Shown: positions 25,974 through 34,150 of the stretch, piece by piece
How the letters are laid out: each line of letters begins with the position of its first letter
Numbering within the stretch: the first letter of the stretch is position 1
Origin: Thalassobius vesicularis
Lineage (GTDB): Bacteria; Pseudomonadota; Alphaproteobacteria; Rhodobacterales; Rhodobacteraceae
Reading direction: 5' to 3'
Assembly: GCF_004799325.1 (NCBI RefSeq)
Contig: NZ_SSMD01000007.1
Location: 113,099-177,098, forward strand
Length of the DNA: 64,000 nucleotides
The notes under the pieces: model-generated
What the model saw: only the letters and a program-made list of their open reading frames with translations
Told to the model about the DNA's origin: nothing
Database searches by the model: none
Program-made: the position numbers and the translations under genes

Positions 25974-27220
25974 TTCGCGGCCTCCCGGAAGGTCGGGGCG
26001 ACGCTGACGCCTTCGGTCACGTATTCCTGGCCGACGATGATGACGTCGGCGGTTTCGTCCAGGCCGGTGACCCAGACGCCCTGCACGGTGTCACGCACCA
26101 GCGAGATCGGGGCGAATTGCACGATGTTTTCCGGGCCGACCAGACGGACGCCCAGAGTGCCCTCGTCATTCAGGGTCAGCGCGGATTGCGGCAGCAGGTG
26201 GGCGCGCGCGCCGTCCGAGGCGATCAGGATCTCGGCGGTCTGGCCGTCGCGGACCTTCAGATCGGGGTTGGGTACGTCGATATCGACGCGGAAGGTGCGG
26301 GTCTGCTGATCAGCCGAGCGCGACAGGAAGGTCACGCGCCCTTGCAGCATCGCGCCAGTGGTCAGGCGGGCGCCGGCCAGCGCGCCGACGGTGACGCGGT
26401 TGACCTCGGTCTCGGGGACGTAGCCGACCAGCTTGATCGGGTCCAGCTGGATCACGGTGGCGCACAGGGTGCCCGATTGCAGCAGGCTGCCCAGCTCGGC
26501 CGCGTCGGTTTCCAGCAGGCCGGTGAAGGGGGCGGTGATGGTCAGGCGCTCCAGTTCTTTCTCGGCGGCGGCGACGGTGGCCTGGGCGGATTCGATGCCG
26601 GCCTGTGCGGTCTCCAGCCCCGAGCGGGCGGATTCGATGCCTGCCTCGGCGGCTTTCTGCGCAGCCTCGGCGGCGGCCAGCTTGGTTTCGGCGGCATAGC
26701 CCGAGGTGTTCAGCTTCTTGGCGACGTTATAGTTGATCGAGGCTTCGTGCAGCGCGGCCTCGGCCTTTTTCAGGTTGGCGTTCGCTTCGGGCAGGCGGGC
26801 GCGGGCGCTGGCCTGATTGGCCTTTGCCTCGGCCAGTTTGGCGGGGCGGGTGCCCGGGTCCAGCTGGCACAGGGGCTGGCCTTTTTCGACGTAGGTGCCA
26901 CGGCGCAACGGTTCCGAGATCACCTGAGCGGTGGTTTCGGCGCGGACATCGACCTGGCGCATGGCGCGGGTTTCACCGCGCAGCACCACGGCGCTGTCGA
27001 TCACCTGCGCGGTCGAGTGCAGGGCCATGACGCGGACCGCCTTGTGCTGCGGCTGGGCGTGTTCGGGCAGCGGCTTGGGGGTGTCGGGGGCCTCGGCGGC
27101 GGCGATGGCGGCCTGCGGGTCGCCGGTCAGCGCAAAGGCGGTCAGCGCGTCGCGCTCCATCACCAGGATATAGAGGAATGCCGTCACAAGGATGGCGGTG
27201 AGTACCGGGATGGGTCTCAT
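25970..27220 (-). CDS. RND efflux periplasmic adaptor (membrane fusion protein)
   Basis: 416 residues. N-terminal membrane anchor (VLTAILVTAFLYILVMERD); RGETRAMRQVDVRAETTAQVISEPLRRGTYVEKGQPLCQLD forms the first lipoyl half; a long alpha-hairpin rich in Ala/Glu (about residues 140-235: AKANQASARARLPEANANLKKAEAALHEASINYN...) follows; then TITAPFTGLLETDAAELGSLLQSG closes the lipoyl domain, with beta-barrel and membrane-proximal domains after it. It bridges the permease to a TolC-like channel. Coupled to the permease by a four-base overlap. The ATG at 27220 is chosen over an upstream in-frame start because the hydrophobic anchor follows it directly. Confidence 0.92.
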   Translation of the reverse strand: MRPIPVLTAILVTAFLYILVMERDALTAFALTGDPQAAIAAAEAPDTPKPLPEHAQPQHKAVRVMALHSTAQVIDSAVVLRGETRAMRQVDVRAETTAQVISEPLRRGTYVEKGQPLCQLDPGTRPAKLAEAKANQASARARLPEANANLKKAEAALHEASINYNVAKKLNTSGYAAETKLAAAEAAQKAAEAGIESARSGLETAQAGIESAQATVAAAEKELERLTITAPFTGLLETDAAELGSLLQSGTLCATVIQLDPIKLVGYVPETEVNRVTVGALAGARLTTGAMLQGRVTFLSRSADQQTRTFRVDIDVPNPDLKVRDGQTAEILIASDGARAHLLPQSALTLNDEGTLGVRLVGPENIVQFAPISLVRDTVQGVWVTGLDETADVIIVGQEYVTEGVSVAPTFREAAK

Positions 27221-27310
27221 CAGTGGGGTCCTTTTCGCGCGCCAAAAGCCGGGGTTCACGCCTTATTTATCGGCCCGTCCCCGCAAAACAACTACCAGGC
27301 CCACAAAAAG

Positions 27311-27326
27311 GTGAACCGATTGGTTC
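27311..27326. promoter_or_regulatory. TetR-type operator upstream of the RND pump
   Basis: Perfect inverted repeat TGAACC-GATT-GGTTCA, 85 bases before the adaptor start and 121 bases before the divergent TPR gene. The form matches operators of TetR-family efflux regulators, but no regulator gene is adjacent. Confidence 0.65.
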
Positions 27327-27446
27327 AGTTTACGCATGGAAACCCTGTAACGCAAGCGTGCTGTGCGCAGGGGCCAAGGAGTGGCCGCGCCTCTTGGCAG
27401 GGGGCGGGCGCTGCGCTAAGAGGGGGCAAAGAAGAAAGGCCCCGAC

Positions 27447-28118
27447 GTGAGCGATACCGACAGTTTCATCGAAGAAGTCACCGAAGAAGTCCGCCGCGAC
27501 AAGCTGTTCGCGCTGATGAAGAAATACGGCTGGATCGCAGCCGTTGCCGTGGTGGCGATCGTGGGCGGTGCCGCCTACAAGGAATGGACCAAGGCGCAAA
27601 ACACCGCCGCCGCCCAGAAGCTGGGTGACGATGTGGTGGCCGCGCTGGAAAGCGACAGCGCCGAGGCGCGCGCCGCAGCCCTGGCGGGTGTGCAAAGCAA
27701 CAGCCCGGCGGCGACTGCGCTGGTGGCGATGCTGCGCGCGGCGCAACTGGCCGAGGCCGGGGATACCCAGGGCGCCGTGGCGCTGCTGGATTCGGTCGCC
27801 TCGAACGGTGAGATGCCGATGATCTATCGTCAGGTCGCCTCGTTCAAATCGCTGCTGGTGCAGGGCAATGGGCTGGATGCCGCCGAACGCCGCGTGCGTC
27901 TGGAGGGGCTGATGCAGACCTCGGTCACGCTGCGCCTGCCGGCCGAGGAACAACTGGCCCTGCTGGACATCCAGGAAGGCAAATCCGCGGACGCGATCGA
28001 GCGCTTGCAGCGGATCATCGCGGATGCCGAGGTGACGGAGGACTTGCGTCGTCGGGCGTCTCAGTTGATTGTGTCGCTGGGTGGCGAGCTGCAACCGGCA
28101 AGCCAATCGGGCAATTGA
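27447..28118 (+). CDS. YfgM-like membrane-anchored tetratricopeptide protein
   Basis: 223 residues: a short cytoplasmic N-terminus (TDSFIEEVTEEVRRDKLFALMKKYGW), one membrane helix (residues 29-45, IAAVAVVAIVGGAAYKEW), then a periplasmic helical region with tetratricopeptide character (LRAAQLAEAGDTQGAVALLDSVA; LALLDIQEGKSADAIERLQRII). This layout matches the YfgM family, an ancillary component of the SecYEG/PpiD translocon. bamB follows, as yfgM-bamB do in enterobacteria, which supports an envelope assembly role. Confidence 0.82.
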   Translation: MSDTDSFIEEVTEEVRRDKLFALMKKYGWIAAVAVVAIVGGAAYKEWTKAQNTAAAQKLGDDVVAALESDSAEARAAALAGVQSNSPAATALVAMLRAAQLAEAGDTQGAVALLDSVASNGEMPMIYRQVASFKSLLVQGNGLDAAERRVRLEGLMQTSVTLRLPAEEQLALLDIQEGKSADAIERLQRIIADAEVTEDLRRRASQLIVSLGGELQPASQSGN

Positions 28119-28173
28119 GGCCCGGGCACGACGGCGGTCGCCGCGTGCCGAGACAATAAAGAGGGCGGTGTCC

Positions 28174-29496
28174 GTGAAACCAAGTGCTTTGATCCTGGGA
28201 TTGGCTGGCCTGGCGGTTCTGACCGCCTGTAGCGAGAAGGAAGAGATCCTTGTCGGCGAGCGCGAGGAGATCTACGCGATCCTGGCCGACGGGGCGCCTG
28301 CCGATACGGTGATCCCCGAGAACCGCTCGGTCGCGATCCGGCTGCCTGCGGCCAAGGCGAATGCCGAGTGGACCCATGCCATCGGCACGCCCGCCTATCG
28401 CACCAGCCATCCGGCGCTGGCCGCTAACCCGGCCGTGATCTGGAGCGCGCCCATCGGCGCCGGGGACAGCCGCCGCAACCGCATCACCGCCGATCCCGTT
28501 GTCGCCGCTGGCAAGGTGTTCACGCTGGACGCGCAGGCGACGGTGATGGCGACCTCGACCGCCGGACAAACGCTGTGGAGCCGCGATCTGACGCCGGCGC
28601 GCGACAGTTCCGAAGAGGCGACGGGCGGTGGTCTGGCTTATGGCGACGGTACGCTGTTCGTGACCTCGGGCTTTGGCAGTCTGACCGCGATTGATCCGAC
28701 CTCGGGCGCGGTGAAGTGGACCCAGCTGCTGAATGCCAGCGGCTCGGGCGCGCCGACCTATTACAAGGGGCTGGTCTACGTCACCTCGGGCGATGACACC
28801 GCCTGGGCGATCGAGCCGGATACCGGCCGCATCCGCTGGCAGCTGACCGCCGCGCCGGATAACGGCAACGTGCTGGGCGCTCCGGCCCCGGCGCTGACGG
28901 ATAAATACGCGATTTTCGCCTATGGCGACGGCGAGGTGCAGGGCGCGTTCCGCAAGGGCGGGATGCGGATGTGGATTTCGCAGCTGGCGGGCGAACAGCA
29001 GAACCGCGCGATTTCGAAGCTGACGGATGTCACGGGCGATCCGGTGATCGACGGCAGCCGGATCTATGCGGGCTCGATGGCGGGCCGGATGGTGGCGCTG
29101 GACATCGACACCGGCGAGCGCATCTGGACGGCACGCGACGGCGCGCTGGGGCCGATGTGGCCGGTCGGCGGCTCGGTCTTCGCGGTGACGGTGCAGAACG
29201 AGCTGGTACGGATGAACGCCTCGGACGGCAGCCGCATCTGGGGCGTGAAACTGCCCCATTACGTGAAGCACACCCAGAAGAAAGCCACCGAGACCTATGC
29301 CAACATGGGCCCCGTGGTCGCCGGTGGGCGTGTGATCGTGGCCTCGAACGACGGCAAGATCCGGTTCTTCAACCCGGTCGATGGCGCGCTGCTGCAGGTG
29401 CTGGAAATTCCGGACGGGGCGACGACCTCTCCGGTGGTGGCCGGTGGCGTGATGTACGTCATCTCGACCAAGGGGCAATTGTACGCTTTCCGTTGA
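28174..29496 (+). CDS. bamB: Outer membrane assembly lipoprotein BamB
   Basis: 440-residue PQQ-repeat beta-propeller. The GTG start at 28174 (GAGGG 8 bases before) gives a lipoprotein signal ALILGLAGLAVLTAC with the acylated Cys near residue 18. Propeller blades show as recurring units such as GKVFTLDAQATVMATSTAGQTLWSRDL, GTLFVTSGFGSLTAIDPTSGAVKWTQ and SRIYAGSMAGRMVALDIDTGERIW. BamB links BamA to incoming outer membrane proteins. It follows the YfgM-like gene by 55 bases and precedes der, the same order as in many proteobacteria. Confidence 0.9.
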   Translation: MKPSALILGLAGLAVLTACSEKEEILVGEREEIYAILADGAPADTVIPENRSVAIRLPAAKANAEWTHAIGTPAYRTSHPALAANPAVIWSAPIGAGDSRRNRITADPVVAAGKVFTLDAQATVMATSTAGQTLWSRDLTPARDSSEEATGGGLAYGDGTLFVTSGFGSLTAIDPTSGAVKWTQLLNASGSGAPTYYKGLVYVTSGDDTAWAIEPDTGRIRWQLTAAPDNGNVLGAPAPALTDKYAIFAYGDGEVQGAFRKGGMRMWISQLAGEQQNRAISKLTDVTGDPVIDGSRIYAGSMAGRMVALDIDTGERIWTARDGALGPMWPVGGSVFAVTVQNELVRMNASDGSRIWGVKLPHYVKHTQKKATETYANMGPVVAGGRVIVASNDGKIRFFNPVDGALLQVLEIPDGATTSPVVAGGVMYVISTKGQLYAFR

Positions 29497-29544
29497 CGCG
29501 GGAATGCTGTAACAGGGCGGCTTGATCCGCCTTCGGAGCCTGAA

Positions 29545-31017
29545 ATGAGTTTTACCCTGGCCATTGTGGGGCGCCCCAATGTGGGCAAATCCACGCTGTT
29601 CAACCGCCTGGTCGGCAAGAAGCTGGCGCTGGTCGATGACCAGCCCGGCGTGACGCGCGACCTGCGTGAAGGCGAGGCGCGGCTGGGCCCGCTGCGGTTC
29701 ACCGTGATCGACACCGCCGGTCTGGAAGAGGCCACTGACGACAGCCTGCAGGGCCGGATGCGCCGCCTGACGGAACGCGCCGTGGACATGGCCGATGTGT
29801 GCCTGTTCATGCTGGACGCGCGCGTCGGCGTGACGCCCTCGGACGAGGTGTTCGCGGACATCCTGCGCAAACGCTCGAAGCAGGTGATCCTGGCGGCCAA
29901 CAAGGCCGAGGGCCGCGCCGGCGAGGCGGGCGCGCTGGAGGCCTATGCGCTGGGTCTGGGAGAGCCGCTGCGGATTTCCTCGGAACATGGCGAGGGGATG
30001 GACGATCTGCTGCACGTGCTGATGCCGATCGCCGAGGAATATGAGGAACGCGCCGCCGCGCATGCCCCCGAGGTCGATGTCAGCATCGACGAGGACGTGG
30101 ATGGCGATGACGAAGATTACACCATCCGCTGGCCCACGCCGGAGCGGCCGATGCAGATCGCCGTGGTGGGCCGCCCGAACGCGGGCAAATCCACGCTGAT
30201 CAACAAGATCCTGGGCGAGGACCGCCTGCTGACCGGCCCCGAGGCGGGGATCACGCGCGACGCGATTTCGCTGTCGATGGACTGGGACGGGCTGCCGATC
30301 CGCATCTGGGACACCGCGGGGATGCGCAAGCGCGCCAAGGTGCAGGACAAGCTGGAGAAACTGTCGGTCTCGGACGGTCTGCGCGCGGTGAAATTCGCCG
30401 AGGTCGTGGTGGTGCTGCTGGACGCGGCGATTCCGTTCGAACAGCAAGACCTGCGCATCGCCGACCTGGCCGAGCGTGAAGGCCGCGCCGTCGTGGTCGC
30501 GGTCAACAAGTGGGATATCGAAGACGAGAAGCAGGAGAAGCTGAAGGCTCTGAAAGAGTCGTTCGAGCGGCTGCTGCCCCAGCTGCGCGGCGCGCCGCTG
30601 GTCACCGTCAGCGCCAAGACCGGCAAGGGGCTGGACCGCCTGCACGGCGCGATCAAACGCGCCTACGAGATCTGGAACCGCCGCGTGCCGACCGCCCAGC
30701 TGAACCGCTGGCTGACCGGGATGCTGGAACAGCACCCGCCGCCCGCGCCGGGCGGGCGCCGCATCAAGCTGCGCTACATGACCCAGGCCAAGAGCCGCCC
30801 GCCGGGGTTCGTGGTCATGTGTTCGCACCCCGATGTGATGCCCGATTCGTATTCGCGCTACCTGGTCAACGGGCTGCGGCAGGACTTTGACATGCCGGGC
30901 ACGCCGATCCGCCTGTACATGCGCGGGCAGGGCGACCGAAACCCCTACAAGGGCCGACGCGAAAAGAACGCAGGCGCCCTGACCAAGCACCTGAACAAGA
31001 CACCCAAGGGGCGCTGA
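29545..31017 (+). CDS. der: Ribosome biogenesis GTPase Der (EngA)
   Basis: 490-residue tandem GTPase that helps assemble the 50S subunit. First G domain: [14 protein letters not shown] at residues 8-21, DTAGLEE and NKAEG. Second G domain: [14 protein letters not shown] near residue 209, [10 protein letters not shown] and NKWD. A C-terminal KH-like domain ends with [15 protein letters not shown]. The acidic linker between the G domains ([17 protein letters not shown]) is a common feature in alphaproteobacteria. A terminator hairpin includes the stop codon. Confidence 0.96.
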   Translation: MSFTLAIVGRPNVGKSTLFNRLVGKKLALVDDQPGVTRDLREGEARLGPLRFTVIDTAGLEEATDDSLQGRMRRLTERAVDMADVCLFMLDARVGVTPSDEVFADILRKRSKQVILAANKAEGRAGEAGALEAYALGLGEPLRISSEHGEGMDDLLHVLMPIAEEYEERAAAHAPEVDVSIDEDVDGDDEDYTIRWPTPERPMQIAVVGRPNAGKSTLINKILGEDRLLTGPEAGITRDAISLSMDWDGLPIRIWDTAGMRKRAKVQDKLEKLSVSDGLRAVKFAEVVVVLLDAAIPFEQQDLRIADLAEREGRAVVVAVNKWDIEDEKQEKLKALKESFERLLPQLRGAPLVTVSAKTGKGLDRLHGAIKRAYEIWNRRVPTAQLNRWLTGMLEQHPPPAPGGRRIKLRYMTQAKSRPPGFVVMCSHPDVMPDSYSRYLVNGLRQDFDMPGTPIRLYMRGQGDRNPYKGRREKNAGALTKHLNKTPKGR

Positions 31018-31031
31018 GGCGCCCCTTTTTC
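31006..31031 (+). terminator. Intrinsic terminator overlapping the der stop codon
   Basis: AAGGGGCGC (31006-31014), loop containing TGA, GCGCCCCTT (31019-31027) and a run of T. The stop codon itself lies in the loop, so ribosomes finishing der will cover the stem. Confidence 0.85.
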
Positions 31032-31199
31032 ATGGCCGCAACCAAGGTCGTAAGCGCCCTTTTGCCGATGCAGCATTTTCTACGGTATCCGGGCCGTATT
31101 CGATTCTGTTGCGGCTGCCAACAGATCAGATATGTCTCCGCTCGAAGGCAATATCGCCTTTTTATCAGCGACTTAGCTGTCGCATTTGGAGTATCGTCC

Positions 31200-31436
31200 A
31201 TGAACAAAGTTGTTCTGGCTCTGGCTGCTTCTGCAGCATTTTTCGCAGCTCAAGCACATGCCGAAATCACCGTCGAAGACACCGACGGCAACGGCTCGTA
31301 CTCGATGGAAGAACTGTCGGCAGCCGTTGAAGGCCTGACCGAAGAGCAGTTCGGCCAGATCGACGCCGACGCAAACGGCGAAGTGAGCGCAGACGAGCTG
31401 GCAGCAGCCGTCGCAGCTGGCGTTATCGCAGGCTGA
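31200..31436 (+). CDS. Small secreted EF-hand calcium-binding protein
   Basis: 78 residues with signal peptide KVVLALAASAAFFAAQAHA (cleavage after residue 21). Two canonical EF-hand loops: residues 27-38 (D-T-D-G-N-G-S-Y-S-M-E-E) and 55-66 (D-A-D-A-N-G-E-V-S-A-D-E), all calcium ligands present. A minimal periplasmic calcium binder, calcium buffer or sensor. The ATG at 31200 has GGAG eight bases before it; a longer in-frame extension to 31032 has no signal sequence and is rejected. Confidence 0.88.
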   Translation: MNKVVLALAASAAFFAAQAHAEITVEDTDGNGSYSMEELSAAVEGLTEEQFGQIDADANGEVSADELAAAVAAGVIAG

Positions 31437-31493
31437 GCCAGACAGGACGTCCGGGAGGGGTAACCTCGTGCCTGACCCGACGCACCGTCACAC

Positions 31494-31529
31494 ACCCCCG
31501 GCTGCATCCGCGCCGGGGGTTCGTGTTTT
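31494..31529. terminator. Terminator-like hairpin between EF-hand and TspO-like genes
   Basis: ACCCCCGGC (31494-31502) pairs with GCCGGGGGT (31512-31520), followed by TCGTGTTTT. It sits between convergent genes. Confidence 0.7.
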
Positions 31530-32227
31530 CAGCGGGCCAGAAAAGCGCGGCCCGCCAGCATCAGGATGCCAAGGCTGGCCAGTCCGATGATCTGCACGTT
31601 GCCGCTGGCCATGTTGGCCACGACGATCCCGGCCAGCGCCCAGATGATGCCCAGCGAATATTCCGGCGAATCAGGGCGTTGCGATTGCACGAACAGGCCC
31701 AGCACCAGCGCCAGACCCAGCATCAGGTAGGCGGCGGTCTGCGCGCCCAGAATGCCGTAGCCCGCCAGCACCAGCCCCGTCGCAACCGCGCTGGCCGCCG
31801 TCAGCCACCCGGCATAAAGCGCGACCGGCGTGCGCTGCCACAGCCTGTCTTGCCTTCCGGCATTCATCATGGCCATTACCGCGCTGCCCCACATCACCCA
31901 GATCAGGCCAGTGGCCCAAAGCGGCGACAGATTCGCCACCGGGATCCAGGCAATCCCCACGATCAGCGACAGCAGCAGGGCCGGGCGCATGCGGTGCCAA
32001 TCGGTGGCCTGGGCGCGTTTGAACAGGCCGTAGCCCGCACCGACGATCAGCCACAGGTAGATCAGCCCCCAGATCGAAAACGCATAGCCCGCGGGCTGAA
32101 TCGGGGGGCGGTATTGCGGGATCGGGAACTGCTCGGGCGTGAAGCCGCTGAAGCCGGGGCTGAGCACCGGGGACAGGACGAATCCTATTGAGGCGATAAG
32201 GATGAGGCTGGCGATCATACGTTCCAT
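31529..32227 (-). CDS. TspO/MBR-like tryptophan-rich membrane protein
   Basis: 232-residue membrane protein with about seven hydrophobic segments. The stretch PPIQPAGYAFSIWGLIYLWLIVG (residues about 41-63) resembles the PxGW.F..VW..LY core of TspO/MBR proteins, and a Trp-rich middle (NLSPLWATGLIWVMWGSAVMAM) fits. It is longer than TspO proper (about 160), so it belongs to a related subfamily. Ligand unknown; TspO homologues bind tetrapyrroles. ATG 32227 is used; an internal ATG at 32218 is possible. Confidence 0.6.
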   Translation of the reverse strand: MERMIASLILIASIGFVLSPVLSPGFSGFTPEQFPIPQYRPPIQPAGYAFSIWGLIYLWLIVGAGYGLFKRAQATDWHRMRPALLLSLIVGIAWIPVANLSPLWATGLIWVMWGSAVMAMMNAGRQDRLWQRTPVALYAGWLTAASAVATGLVLAGYGILGAQTAAYLMLGLALVLGLFVQSQRPDSPEYSLGIIWALAGIVVANMASGNVQIIGLASLGILMLAGRAFLAR

Positions 32228-32279
32228 GGGGATGGAACGCGCGTTTGGCCAAAGGGTTCCCGCCAGGGGCAGATATTTT

Positions 32280-32304
32280 TTGGCCGCCCCGGTGGGACGG
32301 CCAA
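32280..32304 (-). terminator. Terminator of serS
   Basis: On the minus strand TTGGCCG and CGGCCAA pair across an 11-base loop, followed by a run of A/T ending AAAAAA read as U in the transcript. It is 10 bases after the serS stop. Confidence 0.75.
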
Positions 32305-32314
32305 TCAGGTGGCC

Positions 32315-33607
32315 TTAGGCCAAGGTGCCGTCCGCCGTCAGGCAGGTTTTGCCGCCCAGATAGGAGTGCAGTACCTCGGGCAGGTTGACCGAGCCGTCGG
32401 CCTGCTGGCCGTTCTCCAGCACTGCGATCAGCGTGCGGCCCACGGCCAGGCCCGAGCCGTTCAGCGTGTGCACGAATTGCGGCTTGCCGCCGTCGGTGGG
32501 CTTGAAGCGGGCGTTCATGCGGCGCGCCTGGAAATCACCGCAGACGGAAACCGAGCTGATCTCGCGGTAGGTATCCTGACCGGGCAGCCAGACCTCGATA
32601 TCGTGGGTGCGGGTGGCGCCAAAGCCCATGTCGCCGGTGCACAGCACGACGGTGCGATAGGGCAGGCCCAGCTTTTCAAGGATGCCCTCGGCGCATTTGG
32701 TCATGCGGTCATGTTCGGCCAGCGAGGTGTCGGGATGGGTGATCGAGACCATCTCGACCTTTTCGAACTGGTGTTGGCGCAACATGCCTGCGGTGTCGCG
32801 GCCCGCGCTGCCCGCTTCGGAGCGGAAGCACTGGGTATGCGCGACCATGCGCAGGGGCAGGGCGGATTCGTCCACGGTTTCGTTGTTGACGACGTTGGTC
32901 AGGGTGACCTCGGCGGTCGGCACCAGCCACCAGCCTTCGCGGGTCTGATAGCTGTCCTCGCCGAATTTCGGCAGCTGGCCCGTGCCCAGCATCATTTCCT
33001 CGCGCACCAGAACCGGGGTCCAGGTTTCCGAGAGGCCGTTTTCCTCGATATGGGTGTCCAGCATGAACTGCGCCAGCGCGCGGTGGATGCGGGCGACGCC
33101 GGCCTTCAGCACGACGAAGCGCGAGCCGGAGAGTTTCGCGGCAGTCTCGAAATCCATGCCCGGGACGACGCCGTCCAGCTGGTAATGTTCGCGCGGTTTG
33201 AAATCGAAGACGCGCGGGGTGCCCCAGCGGCGAATCTCGACGTTATCGTGTTCGTCCTTGCCGTCGGGCACCACGTCCAGCGGTGCGTTGGGCAGGGTCA
33301 TCAGCAGGTCGGTCAGCTGCTGGTCCAGCGCCTTGGCCTCGGCCTGCATGGCGGCGACTTCGGTTTTCTTTTCGGCTACGAGGGCGCGCAGGCGTTCAAA
33401 CTCTGCCTCGTCGCCACGGCCCTTGGCGGCGCCGACTTCCTTGGCGGCCTTGTTCTGATCGGCCTGCGCGGTTTCCGAGGCGAGGATCTTGGCGCGCCGC
33501 GCCTCGTCCAGGGCCAGAATCTCGGACGACATGGGAGCAGCCCCGCGACGGGACAGAGCCGCGTCGAAAGCGGCGGGATTTTCGCGGATGGCACGGATGT
33601 CATGCAT
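32315..33607 (-). CDS. serS: Seryl-tRNA synthetase
   Basis: 430-residue class II synthetase charging tRNA-Ser. N-terminal coiled-coil arm (residues about 30-105: [24 protein letters not shown]...[13 protein letters not shown]). Class II motif 2 appears as [27 protein letters not shown] and motif 3 as [16 protein letters not shown]. The insert [11 protein letters not shown] is the usual short C-terminus. Divergent from yajC. Confidence 0.97.
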   Translation of the reverse strand: MHDIRAIRENPAAFDAALSRRGAAPMSSEILALDEARRAKILASETAQADQNKAAKEVGAAKGRGDEAEFERLRALVAEKKTEVAAMQAEAKALDQQLTDLLMTLPNAPLDVVPDGKDEHDNVEIRRWGTPRVFDFKPREHYQLDGVVPGMDFETAAKLSGSRFVVLKAGVARIHRALAQFMLDTHIEENGLSETWTPVLVREEMMLGTGQLPKFGEDSYQTREGWWLVPTAEVTLTNVVNNETVDESALPLRMVAHTQCFRSEAGSAGRDTAGMLRQHQFEKVEMVSITHPDTSLAEHDRMTKCAEGILEKLGLPYRTVVLCTGDMGFGATRTHDIEVWLPGQDTYREISSVSVCGDFQARRMNARFKPTDGGKPQFVHTLNGSGLAVGRTLIAVLENGQQADGSVNLPEVLHSYLGGKTCLTADGTLA

Positions 33608-33830
33608 GGGTCTGCTCCGGGGTGTGTTGAGTCGTTTCGGCGCAGGTTATTGCGTATTTTTGAACAGGATGTAAGCGCGCCCCGCGAAAGATGCGGCATT
33701 TCACCGGGGCGCAGGCGGATCGCCTGCTGACCGGGTGGCCTTTCGCGCCTTGCAAATGGCGGCCCTCGCACATAGGTTCCCTGCAAAATCCGGGGGGGTG
33801 ACCCTCGCCATGCTATAAGGACAGACAAAA

Positions 33831-34118
33831 ATGGAAGCCATTGGCCAGTTTCTCCCTCTCATCCTGATTTTCGCGATCATGTATTTCCTGCTGATCCGCC
33901 CCCAGCAGAAAAAGATGAAGGACCACCAGAACATGGTCTCGGCGCTGCGTCGCGGTGATCAGGTCGTCACGCAGGGCGGCATCATCGGCAAGGTCAGCAA
34001 GGTCAAGGACGACAACGAGGTCGAGCTGGAGATCGCCGAGGGCGTCAAGGTGCGCGTCGTGAAATCGACCATCGCACAGGTTCTGAACAAGACCGAGCCG
34101 GCTGCAGCCGAGGCGTAA
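33831..34118 (+). CDS. yajC: Preprotein translocase subunit YajC
   Basis: 95-residue single-span membrane protein: hydrophobic helix (FLPLILIFAIMYFLLIRPQQ, residues 7-26) followed by the conserved QQKKMKDHQNMVSALRRGDQVVTQGGIIGKV. Accessory part of the SecDF-YajC complex. First gene of yajC-secD-secF, 32 bases before secD. AAGGACA lies before the start. Confidence 0.95.
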   Translation: MEAIGQFLPLILIFAIMYFLLIRPQQKKMKDHQNMVSALRRGDQVVTQGGIIGKVSKVKDDNEVELEIAEGVKVRVVKSTIAQVLNKTEPAAAEA

Positions 34119-34150
34119 GCCCCGCGCAGCCCCAAGCAAAGGCAGGGATC

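Noticed and set aside
28015..30990. A 991-codon minus-strand frame across bamB and der
   Set aside because: Antisense shadow of two well-supported genes.
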